From NCBI GenBank assembly GCA_947470165.1, contig CANISN010000006.1:1-20726 (forward strand): a DNA stretch of 20,726 nucleotides, written 5' to 3'. Position 1 is the stretch's first letter. The number at the start of each line of letters is the position of its first letter. Of the stretch, positions 8,566 through 17,702 are shown in pieces. This DNA is from Burkholderiaceae bacterium (GTDB lineage: Bacteria > Pseudomonadota > Gammaproteobacteria > Burkholderiales > Burkholderiaceae). Under the pieces are notes generated by a model. That model was not told where the DNA came from. It saw only the letters and a list, made by a program, of their open reading frames with translations, and ran no database searches. A program made the translations under genes and the position numbers.

Positions 8566-9468
8566 TCAAGAGCGAAGTTCCGACAATACTGCGCGAGGAT
8601 CAATCGATTTATTGAGGTGTGCTCCACGCCAGATTAAGAAAGCATCCGCAGCTTGCTCTACCAGCATACCCAAGCCATCACTTACGCGTGAACCTCGATG
8701 CAAGGCCTGCTGCATAAACGCAGTCACTTTTCCGTAAACCATGTCATAGGCAAACGATTGGGGAATAAAAATATGACTCGCTGCTATATCACTAACTGGA
8801 GATTCATTAGACAAGCCAGCGGCTGTGGCGTTAATAATGAGATCGAAAGGAGATAGAGTTTTATCCGAACCCTCCAAATCACTTAAGGTAACTGACGCAA
8901 GCACAGCTTGATATGTGGTAGCTAGCTCACTAAATAACTGCACAAGCTCATCCGCTTTTGGGCTTGAACGATTAGCAATGATCAGCTCTTTGGGAGATTG
9001 CTCTAATAATGGGCCAAGAACTCCGCGAGCGGCGCCGCCTGCGCCCAATAACAAAATTCGTGCCCCCTGAATTTTAATACCTTGAGCCGATAGATCCCTT
9101 ACTAAGCCAGCGCCATCCGTGTTGTCACCAAAGATTTTTCCATTCTCTATGCGCAAAGTATTTACAGCGCCAGCAAGCTGCGCGCGTGCTGTTAATACAT
9201 CGGCAAATTCCTGAGCATCTAACTTAAAAGGAATTGTGACATTCATACCCTTGCCACCAGCGACAAAAAAGGATTTAGCTGTAGCGGCAAATTCACCAAG
9301 TGCAGGCTGCAAACGGCCGTAGTGCATGCTCTGATTTGACTGTTCAGAAAATCGTTTATGAATAGCGGGAGATTTACTATGCGAGATTGGATTACCAGCG
9401 ACGGCATAGACATCCATCCCGGGAAATTGCGCGGGATCGGTATGTAGGTCTATAGAGGAGAGGCTCAT
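8566..9468 (-). CDS. aroE: Shikimate dehydrogenase (NADP+)
   Basis: AroE reduces 3-dehydroshikimate to shikimate with NADPH, in the aromatic amino-acid pathway. The 300-residue protein has the substrate-binding motif GNPISHSKSPAIH (25-37), the catalytic lysine in NVTIPFK (Lys82), the partner aspartate in GDNTDG (Asp118), and the nucleotide-binding loop LGAGGAARGV (141-150) followed by ANRS. It is about 20-25 residues longer at the N-terminus than typical AroE. An ATG at residue 18 (MDVYAVAGNP) is an alternative start; neither start has a strong ribosome binding site. It shares the aromatic pathway with aroQ elsewhere in this window. It is transcribed after the TonB-like gene, with 46 bases between. 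Confidence 0.95.
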   Translation of the reverse strand: MSLSSIDLHTDPAQFPGMDVYAVAGNPISHSKSPAIHKRFSEQSNQSMHYGRLQPALGEFAATAKSFFVAGGKGMNVTIPFKLDAQEFADVLTARAQLAGAVNTLRIENGKIFGDNTDGAGLVRDLSAQGIKIQGARILLLGAGGAARGVLGPLLEQSPKELIIANRSSPKADELVQLFSELATTYQAVLASVTLSDLEGSDKTLSPFDLIINATAAGLSNESPVSDIAASHIFIPQSFAYDMVYGKVTAFMQQALHRGSRVSDGLGMLVEQAADAFLIWRGAHLNKSIDPRAVLSELRS

Positions 9469-9508
9469 ATTAAGTACAGGATAAGCGAAATTTGAAAGTC
9501 ATTAGCTA

Positions 9509-9524
9509 ACAGCGCTAGCGCTGT
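9509..9524. repeat. 16-bp perfect palindrome at the tonB-like stop codon
   Basis: ACAGCGCTAGCGCTGT at 9509-9524 is its own reverse complement and includes the TAG stop of the TonB-like gene. It can fold as a 6-bp GC-rich stem with a CTAG loop. No T run follows on the minus strand, so it is not a standard intrinsic terminator. It may be a 3'-end or processing structure between the tonB-like gene and aroE, or a protein-binding site. Confidence 0.5.
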
Positions 9525-10375
9525 AAGTCAAGGCGATCTGAACCCGCTCTTGTGAATTCAAAAGTCGAAATCCAATCCAGGACATCAATCTGACTACGCA
9601 TTTCTGCCGGGAAAGGCCCAAACGGGGCAGACGCACGAACAATAGCCAATGCCTGTCGATCTAAATCAGGATTGCCAGAGCTTCGCCCAATGCTTAAACC
9701 ATCTTTACCTTGGATATTATTAGTAATATGTCCCTGAGCATCCACACTCACAACGATGACTAAGCTTCCATACAAAGGGAGCCCGTTAGCCCTCGGAAAA
9801 AATGTGCTCCCATAAGCTTCGATCTTTTGACGCATAGCATCGTAATACTGAGCAAACACAACAGCTTTCGTACTAGCGCCGGTTAAGACTTTGCGACGCG
9901 GCTCCCGACTATTTGCTTGTAATCGCTTAGCTAACTCAGCTTCTAGGGAGTTGAGTTGTGAGGCGACCTTTTTTTCATCTCCACTCTTGCGACTTCCAGA
10001 TAAAGTCCGATCCTCATCCAACTTGGCTAACATTTGCTTTTGTTGCTTTTCTAAAACCTCAAGGCGAGCCTCGGCACCAAGTCGTGCACGATGGAGTGCA
10101 CTAGCATCTTGATTGATAACGTTTCCACCCCCATGAAAATCGGCTTGAGCCAACTTATTGGCCTGCTTGGGTATCACTTGATTACTGGCATTCACCAAAA
10201 CAACACTGAGTGGCGTATTTAATCGGCGACTTTCCATCTCCCCAATGCCCCAGCGAAACGATAGAAGGATGATATGAAGCAAGATAGAGACGGAAAGTGC
10301 CGCACTAAACGGATGATGTTGACAGCCACCCTTCAGGTGCCCCGCGAACTGCCTCAGCTTAAGCGGGGCTTTCAT
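9515..10375 (-). CDS. TonB/TolA C-terminal-domain protein (energy transducer TonB family)
   Basis: TonB-family proteins span the periplasm from an inner-membrane anchor to outer-membrane receptors. This 286-residue protein has a short basic N-terminus, one transmembrane segment (about 23-43) and a polar periplasmic linker with charged helical stretches (about 85-160). The TonB-like C-terminal domain is at about 180-275; YGSLVIVVSVDAQGHI and the DLDRQALAIVRASAPFGPFP segment are characteristic. No ExbB/ExbD genes are nearby, so the partner motor is not known, and the protein could serve TolA-like envelope roles. The ATG at 10375 overlaps the ribonuclease stop by 17 bases; an in-frame start at 10414 is possible but would extend further into that gene. 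Ends at a 16-bp palindrome. Confidence 0.85.
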   Translation of the reverse strand: MKAPLKLRQFAGHLKGGCQHHPFSAALSVSILLHIILLSFRWGIGEMESRRLNTPLSVVLVNASNQVIPKQANKLAQADFHGGGNVINQDASALHRARLGAEARLEVLEKQQKQMLAKLDEDRTLSGSRKSGDEKKVASQLNSLEAELAKRLQANSREPRRKVLTGASTKAVVFAQYYDAMRQKIEAYGSTFFPRANGLPLYGSLVIVVSVDAQGHITNNIQGKDGLSIGRSSGNPDLDRQALAIVRASAPFGPFPAEMRSQIDVLDWISTFEFTRAGSDRLDLQR

Positions 10376-12347
10376 CACTCTCAGAAACTTGTGGGATTTC
10401 AATATGAAGCACACGCACTCCCGCCGTGAGCTGCAGTAGATCTACATCAGCAACACTGACTTCAGCGCGCGTCATACGCGGATGCGAAGCCAGCTCTGGT
10501 ACTGGCAAATGCAATGGTACAGACTCTACTCGTGACATGCCTTCTTTGAGATGTCTTACAAAGACTTGCTTCGGAACCTCATCTTGAGCAACCCAGCGCA
10601 AACACCAATACTTCTCGAGTCGATCCTGGTATTCACCATAGGCTAAATAACAGGCCTCAAAATCAGCTGCTATACCCATCAAGGTTGCATCACGCGGTGG
10701 AAATGGTGCCACCATCTTTGCAGTAACGCCATTTTTGGCTAAAGCAATTAGTTGCCATTGATTTACTAAATCAGAATAGCGGCGGAGTGGCGATGTGCAC
10801 CATACGTAATAGTCCAATCCCAGTCCTTCATGGGGGCCAGGGGTAGTTTGCATACGAGTACGCATTGGGCCCCAGCCTTTTTGGACGCGAAATAATCCAG
10901 GCAACCCATGGTCAGCCAGTAAACGTCCTGAAGCACTATTGCAATAAATCATCCACTCGGCAACGATCGTATCGAGAATAGACCCGCGTTGACGTGGTGT
11001 GATTTCTACTCTTTGCACACCATCAACATCTTTGATTTGAAAATGAAAATCTCTCGCTAATGCATTCGGATCAAGCACGCCTAATTGCTCAGGACGTAAT
11101 CCATTGGCAACTCGTTGCTCTTGACGGTCTGCATGCAAAAGCTTAGCAGCTGTCCACAAAATACTCAATTCTTGACGATAAGAATAGTTGGCTACTTCAT
11201 CTGCTAGGCTTTCTTCGGTCACGAGATGCTCTAAATTTTCCAAACGAAGATTGGCTCCCATGAGAACCATCTCTGCACGCAATTGCAAAGAATCTTTATC
11301 CATTGCACCACTACTATCTATATCAACATAAATCGATAAAGCTGGGCGAGTAGCGCCCTCATCCAATGAGAATTGTTGAATCACGGCATCTGGCAACATC
11401 GTGATCTTATCGCCAGGGAAATACACCGTTGACATACGTGTACGAGCAACCTGGTCTAGAGTGTCATCTTTAACAATGGCCAAACCTGGAGCAGCAATAT
11501 GAATACCAATTCGATATCCGCCCTCTACAAGCGCGGTGACCGACAAAGCATCGTCAATTTCTGTAGTGCCAGAATCGTCAATTGAAAAAGCAGTCACTTC
11601 GGCTAGTGGCAATTCCGCAATAGCCGCATCTAATGATGATTGCTCCACCACCAAACTCTCCTCATGAGCTGCTCCATTCGGAAAATACGCTTTTAGAAAC
11701 ATTCCTTGGTGATACTGCAAAGGCGAATCAATCGCACCACAGCGAATCATGAGTTGCGCAGGAGATTCGCCAGACTCGGTACACGCCGCAATCAATGCTT
11801 TGTAGGCGGAGGTATTTTTATCAGGGGAAAACAAGAGTTGATTTTCTTGGAACTTGAGGGTTTCCGGAAATACACCAGCCACTAACTCCTGTTGCCAAGC
11901 AGCCTGTTGTTCTAATTCTTTTTGCTTACGCTCGAGCGCTGCCAAACCAGCCTGCAACTGCTCTAGTGGAGCTCTCTGAAACCGTCCGCGACCTTTACGT
12001 CGAAAAAATACTGGCGCACCTTGTAGGGCAATTGCCAAAGCAGTCTTTTGAGGGATGGTAGCTTGCGCACCAAAATACTCTTGCGCAACATCCACCAAGC
12101 CAAACTCCTCATCAGGGGCACAGTCCCACAAGAATTGCAGATCAATATCTTTGGATAGGGCATTCGCTTCATCCATTAAAGCTTGGGGCTCCGGCTTTTC
12201 AAAACGCAACCAAACTTCTTTCGCTTTTAGCTTGATCTTCTTACCGGATAGGCTTGTAGCCTGCCAAGATTCAGCATCTCCAGTACCCGAGGCAGACTGA
12301 ACTGTGGCAACCTTAATGTCACCACCTTCTTCGTATAAAAGATGCAT
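10359..12347 (-). CDS. RNB-domain exoribonuclease (RNase II/RNase R family)
   Basis: RNase II/R enzymes degrade RNA 3' to 5' in the cytoplasm. The 662-residue protein has a divergent N-terminal part (1-225), including a coiled-coil-like Glu/Gln/Lys stretch (about 127-155). The catalytic RNB domain spans about 245-560. IDDSGTTEIDDALS (256-269) supplies the magnesium-binding aspartates, followed by HIAAPG and VYFPGDKITMLPD. The motif TSPLRRYSDLVNQ near 510 is also typical. At 662 residues it is closer in length to RNase II than to the longer RNase R. No clear C-terminal lysine-rich tail is present. The gene begins 2 bases after the FabG-like stop and overlaps the TonB-like gene, so it is part of a translation-coupled run. 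Which RNB subfamily it belongs to cannot be decided by eye. Confidence 0.9.
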   Translation of the reverse strand: MHLLYEEGGDIKVATVQSASGTGDAESWQATSLSGKKIKLKAKEVWLRFEKPEPQALMDEANALSKDIDLQFLWDCAPDEEFGLVDVAQEYFGAQATIPQKTALAIALQGAPVFFRRKGRGRFQRAPLEQLQAGLAALERKQKELEQQAAWQQELVAGVFPETLKFQENQLLFSPDKNTSAYKALIAACTESGESPAQLMIRCGAIDSPLQYHQGMFLKAYFPNGAAHEESLVVEQSSLDAAIAELPLAEVTAFSIDDSGTTEIDDALSVTALVEGGYRIGIHIAAPGLAIVKDDTLDQVARTRMSTVYFPGDKITMLPDAVIQQFSLDEGATRPALSIYVDIDSSGAMDKDSLQLRAEMVLMGANLRLENLEHLVTEESLADEVANYSYRQELSILWTAAKLLHADRQEQRVANGLRPEQLGVLDPNALARDFHFQIKDVDGVQRVEITPRQRGSILDTIVAEWMIYCNSASGRLLADHGLPGLFRVQKGWGPMRTRMQTTPGPHEGLGLDYYVWCTSPLRRYSDLVNQWQLIALAKNGVTAKMVAPFPPRDATLMGIAADFEACYLAYGEYQDRLEKYWCLRWVAQDEVPKQVFVRHLKEGMSRVESVPLHLPVPELASHPRMTRAEVSVADVDLLQLTAGVRVLHIEIPQVSESDESPA

Positions 12348-12349
12348 GC

Positions 12350-13078
12350 TTAGAGAGAGATCCCGCCGCTGGCCTCAAGTGCAATACCATTCACATAACT
12401 TGCTTCATCGCTTGCTAAAAATAAATACACATTTGCTATTTCTTCTGGGGTGCCTAAGCGGCCGAGCCAGCTTCGCCTCTCAATATCTTGCAAGATATTT
12501 TCCGGCATAGCTTTCACCATCTCGGTAGCAATAAAACCTGGGCAAATAGCATTTACCCGAATTCCCTTTGAACCCAGTTCACGCGCCCAAGTTTTAGTAA
12601 AGCCAATCACACCAAACTTCGTGGCGGAATAGTTTGTTTGACCAAAGTTGCCGTAAATACCAACAACACTTGAAGCATTAACAACAGCGCCCTTACCAGC
12701 TTCCAACATATGCGGCACCACGAGTTGCGTACAATTAAATACGCCCTTGAGATTGACATCAATTACCGTATCAAATTGTGCTTCGGTCATTTTGACTAAG
12801 CGCGCATCTTGAGTGATACCGGCATTATTAATTAAAATGTCAATACGCCCGTGGCGCTGCATGATTTGTTCAACCGCAGATTCGATACTGGCTCGATCAG
12901 TCACGTTCATGACATAAGCTTCTGAACTGGGAATACGATCTGCTGCTGCCTTCACTGCATCTGGATTGACATCGGTAATCATGACCTTAGCGCCCTCTTG
13001 CACAAATCGCTGGGCTGTTGCAAAACCAATTCCATTTGCTGCGCCTGTAATGATGGCAACTTTATCTTTCAATCTCAT
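12350..13078 (-). CDS. FabG-like short-chain dehydrogenase/reductase (3-oxoacyl-ACP reductase family)
   Basis: This 242-residue protein is a classical NAD(P)-dependent short-chain dehydrogenase. The Rossmann motif TGAANGIG is at residues 11-18, NNAG at 84-87, and the catalytic Ser137, Tyr150 and Lys154 are in NASSVVG and NYSATKFG. The C-terminal [21 protein letters not shown] is typical of FabG-like enzymes. The family includes 3-oxoacyl-ACP reductases, acetoacetyl-CoA reductases and other alcohol dehydrogenases. It is not next to other fab genes, so it may be a paralogue and not the main FabG. The ATG overlaps the mpl stop (ATGA at 13075-13078), and the ribonuclease gene follows after 2 bases. 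Enzyme class is secure, substrate is not. Confidence 0.9.
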   Translation of the reverse strand: MRLKDKVAIITGAANGIGFATAQRFVQEGAKVMITDVNPDAVKAAADRIPSSEAYVMNVTDRASIESAVEQIMQRHGRIDILINNAGITQDARLVKMTEAQFDTVIDVNLKGVFNCTQLVVPHMLEAGKGAVVNASSVVGIYGNFGQTNYSATKFGVIGFTKTWARELGSKGIRVNAICPGFIATEMVKAMPENILQDIERRSWLGRLGTPEEIANVYLFLASDEASYVNGIALEASGGISL

Positions 13079-14487
13079 GATTGCTTTGCTTTCTTTTGAA
13101 TTGCAGCCAATATCTTATGATGAACGCCACCAAAGCCACCATTACTCATCACCAGAATGTGATCACCAGGCTTCGCTTCATTCGCCACGTTATCTACTAA
13201 AGTACTTAGGTTATCAAAGGCTAAAGCACGATCTATTTCTTTTTTATTAAGTGGAGATAAGACTTCACTCAAATCCCATCCCAAAAACTCCTTACCCGCA
13301 CTAGCGCCATAAGCAAAAATCTTATCGGCCGCCTCCAAGCTGTTCGGGAGTTGTGCCTTCATGACTCCGAGCTTCATCGTATTCGATCGAGGCTCTAGCA
13401 CCGCTAAAATTCGGGACTTCCCAACGCGACGACGCAAGCCATCAACCGTTGTAGTGATTGCGGTTGGGTGATGCGCAAAGTCATCATAAACTGTGACCTT
13501 ATTTGCCACGCCGATCGTTTCTAAGCGGCGCTTCACATTTTTGAACTCTGCTAAAGCACGTGCCGCATCAGTTGGTGAAATCCCAATATGATTTGCAGAG
13601 GCAATTGCAGCTAGTGCATTAAGTTGATTATGACGACCCATGACGCCAGAGTCTGGCGCCCACTGAACTGTCGCCACCTCTTTGCCCTTATTTATAACAA
13701 TGAAGCCATCAGCCTCTTGAGAAATCAATGACCAGGCATTCTGTTGATCTTGTCCAAACTTTTCAATCGGCGCCCAAGCTCCACGTGCAATCACCCTCTC
13801 TAGAGCAGGCTCCTCACCATTGATCACTATCAAGCCATTGCCGGGGACCGTACGAACCAAATGATGAAATTGCGTTTCGATTGCAGGAAGGTCGGCAAAA
13901 ATGTCGGCATGGTCAAACTCGAGATTATTTAATAAAGCAGTACGTGGACGATAGTGGACAAACTTACTACGCTTATCAAAGAAAGCTGTGTCGTATTCAT
14001 CAGCCTCAATGACAAAGTAATTACTTTCACCTAAACGAGCCGATACTGTGAAATTAAGCGGCACACCGCCAATCAAATAACCAGGCTGGTAGCCATTAAA
14101 TTCTAGAATCCAGGCGAGCATAGCGGAGGTAGTAGTTTTGCCGTGCGTACCAGCAACAGCTAAAACATGCCTATTAAACAGAACTTGCTCACCCAACCAT
14201 TGCGGCCCTGAGGTGTAAGGCAGCCCCTGATTAAGAATGGCCTCCATCAACGGATTGCCACGAGAAACCACGTTGCCAATGACAAATAAATCGGGCATCG
14301 TCTCAAACTGTAATAATTGGTCAGGCGAGAATCCCTCGATGAGCTCAATACCCTGCGCTTCAAGCTGCGTGCTCATCGGTGGATACACGTTGGCGTCACA
14401 GCCAGTAACCCGATGTCCGGCCTGCCGAGCAATTGCGGCAATGCCGCCCATGAAAGTACCGCAAATGCCTAAGATATGAATATGCAT
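13075..14487 (-). CDS. mpl: UDP-N-acetylmuramate:L-alanyl-gamma-D-glutamyl-meso-diaminopimelate ligase
   Basis: Mpl joins recycled murein tripeptide to UDP-MurNAc with ATP, feeding peptidoglycan recycling in the cytoplasm. The 470-residue protein has the Mpl-type N-terminus [15 protein letters not shown], the ATP-binding loop GTHGKTTT (113-120), the [11 protein letters not shown] segment of Mur ligases, and the [10 protein letters not shown] motif in the C-terminal domain. Length is normal (E. coli Mpl is similar). It heads the minus-strand run of six genes. The ATG at 14487 is only 26 bases from the divergent tlpA-like start, and no purine-rich ribosome binding site is visible upstream of it (the bases before ATG read AATTCCCCA), so initiation may be leaderless or otherwise SD-independent. 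Confidence 0.96.
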   Translation of the reverse strand: MHIHILGICGTFMGGIAAIARQAGHRVTGCDANVYPPMSTQLEAQGIELIEGFSPDQLLQFETMPDLFVIGNVVSRGNPLMEAILNQGLPYTSGPQWLGEQVLFNRHVLAVAGTHGKTTTSAMLAWILEFNGYQPGYLIGGVPLNFTVSARLGESNYFVIEADEYDTAFFDKRSKFVHYRPRTALLNNLEFDHADIFADLPAIETQFHHLVRTVPGNGLIVINGEEPALERVIARGAWAPIEKFGQDQQNAWSLISQEADGFIVINKGKEVATVQWAPDSGVMGRHNQLNALAAIASANHIGISPTDAARALAEFKNVKRRLETIGVANKVTVYDDFAHHPTAITTTVDGLRRRVGKSRILAVLEPRSNTMKLGVMKAQLPNSLEAADKIFAYGASAGKEFLGWDLSEVLSPLNKKEIDRALAFDNLSTLVDNVANEAKPGDHILVMSNGGFGGVHHKILAAIQKKAKQS

Positions 14488-14513
14488 TGGGGAATTTTAG
14501 CTAAGGAGTAGCA

Positions 14514-15041
14514 ATGAACCGAAGACAGTGGATTAGCATCGTCGGAATTAGTCTCGTAGCTCTTGTTGCGGGAGTCCTCACTTCACAGTGGATTTATAAA
14601 ACAGGTCTGGCGAGTGATCCTGCAATCAAAGCTTTTTTTACCAATCCATGGCAAACACCCGATGGAAAATTGGCAGATACCGAAAAATGGCGGGGAAAAG
14701 TACTCATAGTGAACTTCTGGGCCTCCTGGTGCCCTCCATGTGTCGAAGAAATGCCCACTTTAGATAAATTACAGGGAGAGTTTAAGAGTCAAAATGTCTT
14801 ATTTGTCGGCATTGGCATTGATTCACCCTCTAATATTCGCGAATTTCTTGAAAAGACCCCTGTTTCCTACCCCATTGTCATTGGCGGACTTGAGGGCAGT
14901 AACTTATCAAAACAAATGGGTAACTCCCAAGGCGCGCTCCCCTACACCATTGTCATTAATGCCCAGGGTAAGGCCACTAACAGTAAATTAGGTAAAATAA
15001 GCGAAGAAGAGCTCAGAAAGTCTATTAAATCAGCTTTATAA
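14514..15041 (+). CDS. TlpA-like membrane-anchored thioredoxin-fold protein
   Basis: TlpA/ResA-type proteins are thiol-disulfide reductases anchored in the inner membrane with the active site in the periplasm. This 175-residue protein has an N-terminal hydrophobic signal anchor (about residues 6-27) with basic residues before it. A thioredoxin-fold domain contains the CxxC motif WASWCPPC (Cys73 and Cys76), and the cis-proline region GALPYTIVI lies near residue 145. Its partner is not shown by context; cytochrome c maturation or general periplasmic reduction are possible. The start is supported by AAGGAG a few bases upstream of the ATG. It diverges from mpl with a 26-base gap and is followed by an AT-rich stretch. 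Confidence 0.9.
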   Translation: MNRRQWISIVGISLVALVAGVLTSQWIYKTGLASDPAIKAFFTNPWQTPDGKLADTEKWRGKVLIVNFWASWCPPCVEEMPTLDKLQGEFKSQNVLFVGIGIDSPSNIREFLEKTPVSYPIVIGGLEGSNLSKQMGNSQGALPYTIVINAQGKATNSKLGKISEEELRKSIKSAL

Positions 15042-15291
15042 GATCTTTTAATTAATTTTATTAATAATCTATCCCATTAAAATTCTGTAATTACAAGCTT
15101 AATTTAGTCAGATTTAGCCTTAATTTCTCAATAAATAGCTAACTTCTACTTCATTTTTTAGGTCCTTCAATAGCTTCAGGGGGTATACTTTCTCCCCTGA
15201 CCTAGTGAAGAGCGCTCTGCATCAAGCAAGCGGTTTTGAGAAAAGCTTGATTAACCCAATTAAACCTAACTGCGTCTAAAAATATCGATCT
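15042..15291. promoter_or_regulatory. AT-rich intergenic region with candidate promoter and leader for aroQ-accBC
   Basis: This 250-base gap has no credible gene. A good -10 hexamer, TATACT (15184-15189), sits in the loop of an inverted repeat: TCAGGGG (15176-15182) and CCCCTGA (15194-15200). No strong -35 is visible at the expected distance. Transcription from here would give a leader of about 95 bases before the aroQ ATG at 15292. That leader contains the 10-bp palindrome AGAGCGCTCT (15209-15218) and a 7-bp stem, ATCAAGC (15221-15227) with GCTTGAT (15245-15251), around a 17-base loop. The left half (15042-15160) is AT-rich and may hold the end of the tlpA-like transcript or an UP-type element. 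Promoter assignment is inference. Confidence 0.45.
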
Positions 15292-15741
15292 ATGCCGAAA
15301 AATACATTAATTCTCGTCATTCAAGGCCCCAACCTCAATTTATTGGGATCCCGGGAGCCTGAGGTTTACGGCAAAACAACCCTAGAGGATATCCATATAA
15401 AGCTAGGTACGATTGCCAAGTCTAATTCGGTCGACTTATCTACCTTCCAAAGCAATCATGAAGGCGAATTAATTGATCGGATTCAGAAAGCCAAACAAGA
15501 TGGGGTTGATTTCATCATCATCAATCCAGGTGCTTTTACTCATACCAGTGTTGCCTTGCGTGACGTCTTGGCTGGGGTTGCCATTCCTTTTACCGAAGTG
15601 CATCTATCTAATATTCATCAACGCGAAGAGTTTCGTAAGCACTCCTATCTGTCCGATATTGCTACAGGCGTGATCTGTGGACTAGGGGCAATTGGCTATG
15701 AATTAGCTCTTCAAGCGGCCATTACACGCTTACAAAAATAA
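15292..15741 (+). CDS. aroQ: 3-dehydroquinate dehydratase, type II
   Basis: AroQ dehydrates 3-dehydroquinate to 3-dehydroshikimate; the product is the substrate of AroE, also encoded in this window. The 149-residue length and the dodecameric type II motifs are clear: [16 protein letters not shown] with the catalytic tyrosine Tyr26, [27 protein letters not shown], and [18 protein letters not shown]. It is the first gene of the aroQ-accB-accC-prmA run, an arrangement common in many proteobacteria. There is no strong Shine-Dalgarno sequence before the ATG; the upstream bases are AT-rich. No sign of truncation. Confidence 0.97.
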   Translation: MPKNTLILVIQGPNLNLLGSREPEVYGKTTLEDIHIKLGTIAKSNSVDLSTFQSNHEGELIDRIQKAKQDGVDFIIINPGAFTHTSVALRDVLAGVAIPFTEVHLSNIHQREEFRKHSYLSDIATGVICGLGAIGYELALQAAITRLQK

Positions 15742-15777
15742 AGATTAACTAAGAATTACAAAAGAGGAAGCCATTTC

Positions 15778-16242
15778 ATGGACCTGAGAAAACTAAAAAC
15801 CCTAATTGACCTCGTTTCTGAATCAGGAATCTCTGAGTTAGAAGTAAACGAAGGTGAAGATCGCGTTCGCATTGTGAATGCTGGAGCTCCTGGCACCGCT
15901 GGGCAATTAGTTTATGCCAATCCAGCACCTATTCAAGCAATACAAGCTGCTCCTATAGCTTCAGCAGTTGCTACAGCACCTGTAGCGGTGGAGGCTATAG
16001 CAGAAACTGGTTTTGTAGCTCGCTCACCGATGGTTGGCACCTTCTATCGCGCACCAAATCCTGAGTCTCCGGATTTTGTCAAAGTAGGCGACACCGTTAA
16101 GGTTGGTCAAACACTGTGCATTATTGAAGCGATGAAACTTCTCAATGAGATTGAATCTGAGCATGCTGGCGTAATTAAGCAAATTCTTTGTGAAAACGGC
16201 CAAGGCGTTGAGTTTGATCAGCCACTCTTCATCATTGCTTGA
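15778..16242 (+). CDS. accB: Biotin carboxyl carrier protein of acetyl-CoA carboxylase
   Basis: AccB carries biotin that is carboxylated by AccC and passes the carboxyl group to acetyl-CoA, the first committed step of fatty-acid synthesis. The 154-residue protein has an N-terminal helical region (1-32), an Ala/Pro/Ile-rich flexible linker (about 35-78), and a C-terminal biotinyl domain. Lys120 in [10 protein letters not shown] is the biotinylation site, 34 residues from the C-terminus as in E. coli AccB. The start is supported by a GAGGAAG ribosome binding site 7 bases upstream of the ATG. It lies 36 bases after aroQ and 63 before accC. Confidence 0.97.
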   Translation: MDLRKLKTLIDLVSESGISELEVNEGEDRVRIVNAGAPGTAGQLVYANPAPIQAIQAAPIASAVATAPVAVEAIAETGFVARSPMVGTFYRAPNPESPDFVKVGDTVKVGQTLCIIEAMKLLNEIESEHAGVIKQILCENGQGVEFDQPLFIIA

Positions 16243-16305
16243 TACATCTTTAATTGATCTTCACTAGATCCATTCCAATCCACTGTTACTTAACTCAGCG
16301 CTGAC

Positions 16306-17670
16306 ATGTTCGATAAGATTCTGATTGCCAATCGCGGAGAAATTGCTCTTCGTATCCAACGCGCATGTCGTGAGTTGGGAATTAAAACTGTGGTGGTGTT
16401 CTCAACTGCAGATAAAGAAGCCAAATATGTGAAGCTTGCAGATGAAGCTGTTTGCATTGGGCCTGCCCCATCACCACTGAGCTATCTCAACATGCCCGCT
16501 ATTATCTCAGCGGCAGAAGTTACAGATGCTGAAGCAATTCACCCCGGCTACGGCTTTCTCTCTGAGAACGCTGACTTTGCTGAGCGCGTAGAGAAATCTG
16601 GTTTTGCTTTCATTGGACCTACTGCGGCATCGATTCGCCTAATGGGCGATAAAGTTTCAGCCAAGCGTGCGATGATTAAAGCGGGAGTTCCTTGTGTACC
16701 AGGCTCTGAAGGTGCATTACCAAATAATCCAAAAGAAATTATTGCGACTGCAAAAAAAGTGGGTTACCCAGTCATCATTAAGGCTGCCGGTGGTGGTGGT
16801 GGTCGTGGTATGCGCGTTGTTCATACAGAAGCTGCGCTGCTCAATGCGGTCAATATGACCAAAGAAGAAGCTGGTCGTGCTTTCGGTAATCCAGAGGTCT
16901 ATATGGAGAAGTTTCTTGAGAAGCCTCGCCATGTAGAGATTCAGATTCTGGCTGATACCCATGGAAGTGCCATTTGGTTAGGCGAGCGTGATTGCTCTAT
17001 GCAACGTCGCCACCAAAAAGTGATAGAGGAGGCGCCTGCGCCAGGCATCGATCGTCGCTTGATTGCCAAAATTGGCGAACGTTGTGCCGAAGCCTGCAGG
17101 AAAATTGGCTACCGTGGCGCTGGTACCTTCGAATTCTTATACGAAGACGGGGAATTCTTCTTTATTGAGATGAATACCCGCGTTCAAGTGGAGCATCCAG
17201 TAACTGAAATGATTACCGGTGTTGATATCGTACAAGAACAAATTCGTATTGCTGCTGGCCTCAAGCTCGGGTATCGCCAAAAGGACATTGTTTTCCGTGG
17301 CCATGCGATTGAATGTCGTCTGAATGCAGAAGATCCTTTTAAATTCACACCAAGCCCAGGCAAAATCGGATCATTCCACATGCCAGGTGGCCCCGGAATT
17401 CGTGTTGACTCACATGCCTACAGCGGCTATGTTGTGCCATCGAATTACGATTCTATGATTGGTAAGTTGATTTCTTACGGCAATACTCGCGAACAAGCGA
17501 TCCGCCGCATGCAAATTGCTCTTTCTGAGATGGTCATTGATGGCATTACAACCAATGTACCCCTTCATCGTGAGCTTATGCTAGATCCAAACTTCATTGA
17601 AGGGGGAACTAGTATTCACTATCTCGAGCATCGCCTTGAAGAGCAAGCTGCTAGTCGCGGCAAGCCTTAA
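16306..17670 (+). CDS. accC: Biotin carboxylase subunit of acetyl-CoA carboxylase
   Basis: AccC uses ATP and bicarbonate to carboxylate biotin on AccB. The 454-residue length is close to the usual 447-450. Conserved parts are the N-terminal [28 protein letters not shown], the glycine-rich ATP-grasp loop [14 protein letters not shown] (which contains a GGT repeat at DNA level), EAPAPG, and the catalytic [19 protein letters not shown]. The ATG at 16306 lacks a clear ribosome binding site in the 63-base spacer, unlike accB and prmA; translation may rely on an AU-rich leader. It is followed after 32 bases by the prmA fusion gene. Confidence 0.97.
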   Translation: MFDKILIANRGEIALRIQRACRELGIKTVVVFSTADKEAKYVKLADEAVCIGPAPSPLSYLNMPAIISAAEVTDAEAIHPGYGFLSENADFAERVEKSGFAFIGPTAASIRLMGDKVSAKRAMIKAGVPCVPGSEGALPNNPKEIIATAKKVGYPVIIKAAGGGGGRGMRVVHTEAALLNAVNMTKEEAGRAFGNPEVYMEKFLEKPRHVEIQILADTHGSAIWLGERDCSMQRRHQKVIEEAPAPGIDRRLIAKIGERCAEACRKIGYRGAGTFEFLYEDGEFFFIEMNTRVQVEHPVTEMITGVDIVQEQIRIAAGLKLGYRQKDIVFRGHAIECRLNAEDPFKFTPSPGKIGSFHMPGGPGIRVDSHAYSGYVVPSNYDSMIGKLISYGNTREQAIRRMQIALSEMVIDGITTNVPLHRELMLDPNFIEGGTSIHYLEHRLEEQAASRGKP

Positions 17671-17702
17671 CTAAGAAGAGCCTCAATAGATGTGGAGTGA
17701 GC

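Noticed and set aside
16790..16812. GGT repeats in accC, possible microsatellite
   Set aside because: They encode the conserved glycine-rich ATP-grasp loop of biotin carboxylase, so selection on protein explains them.
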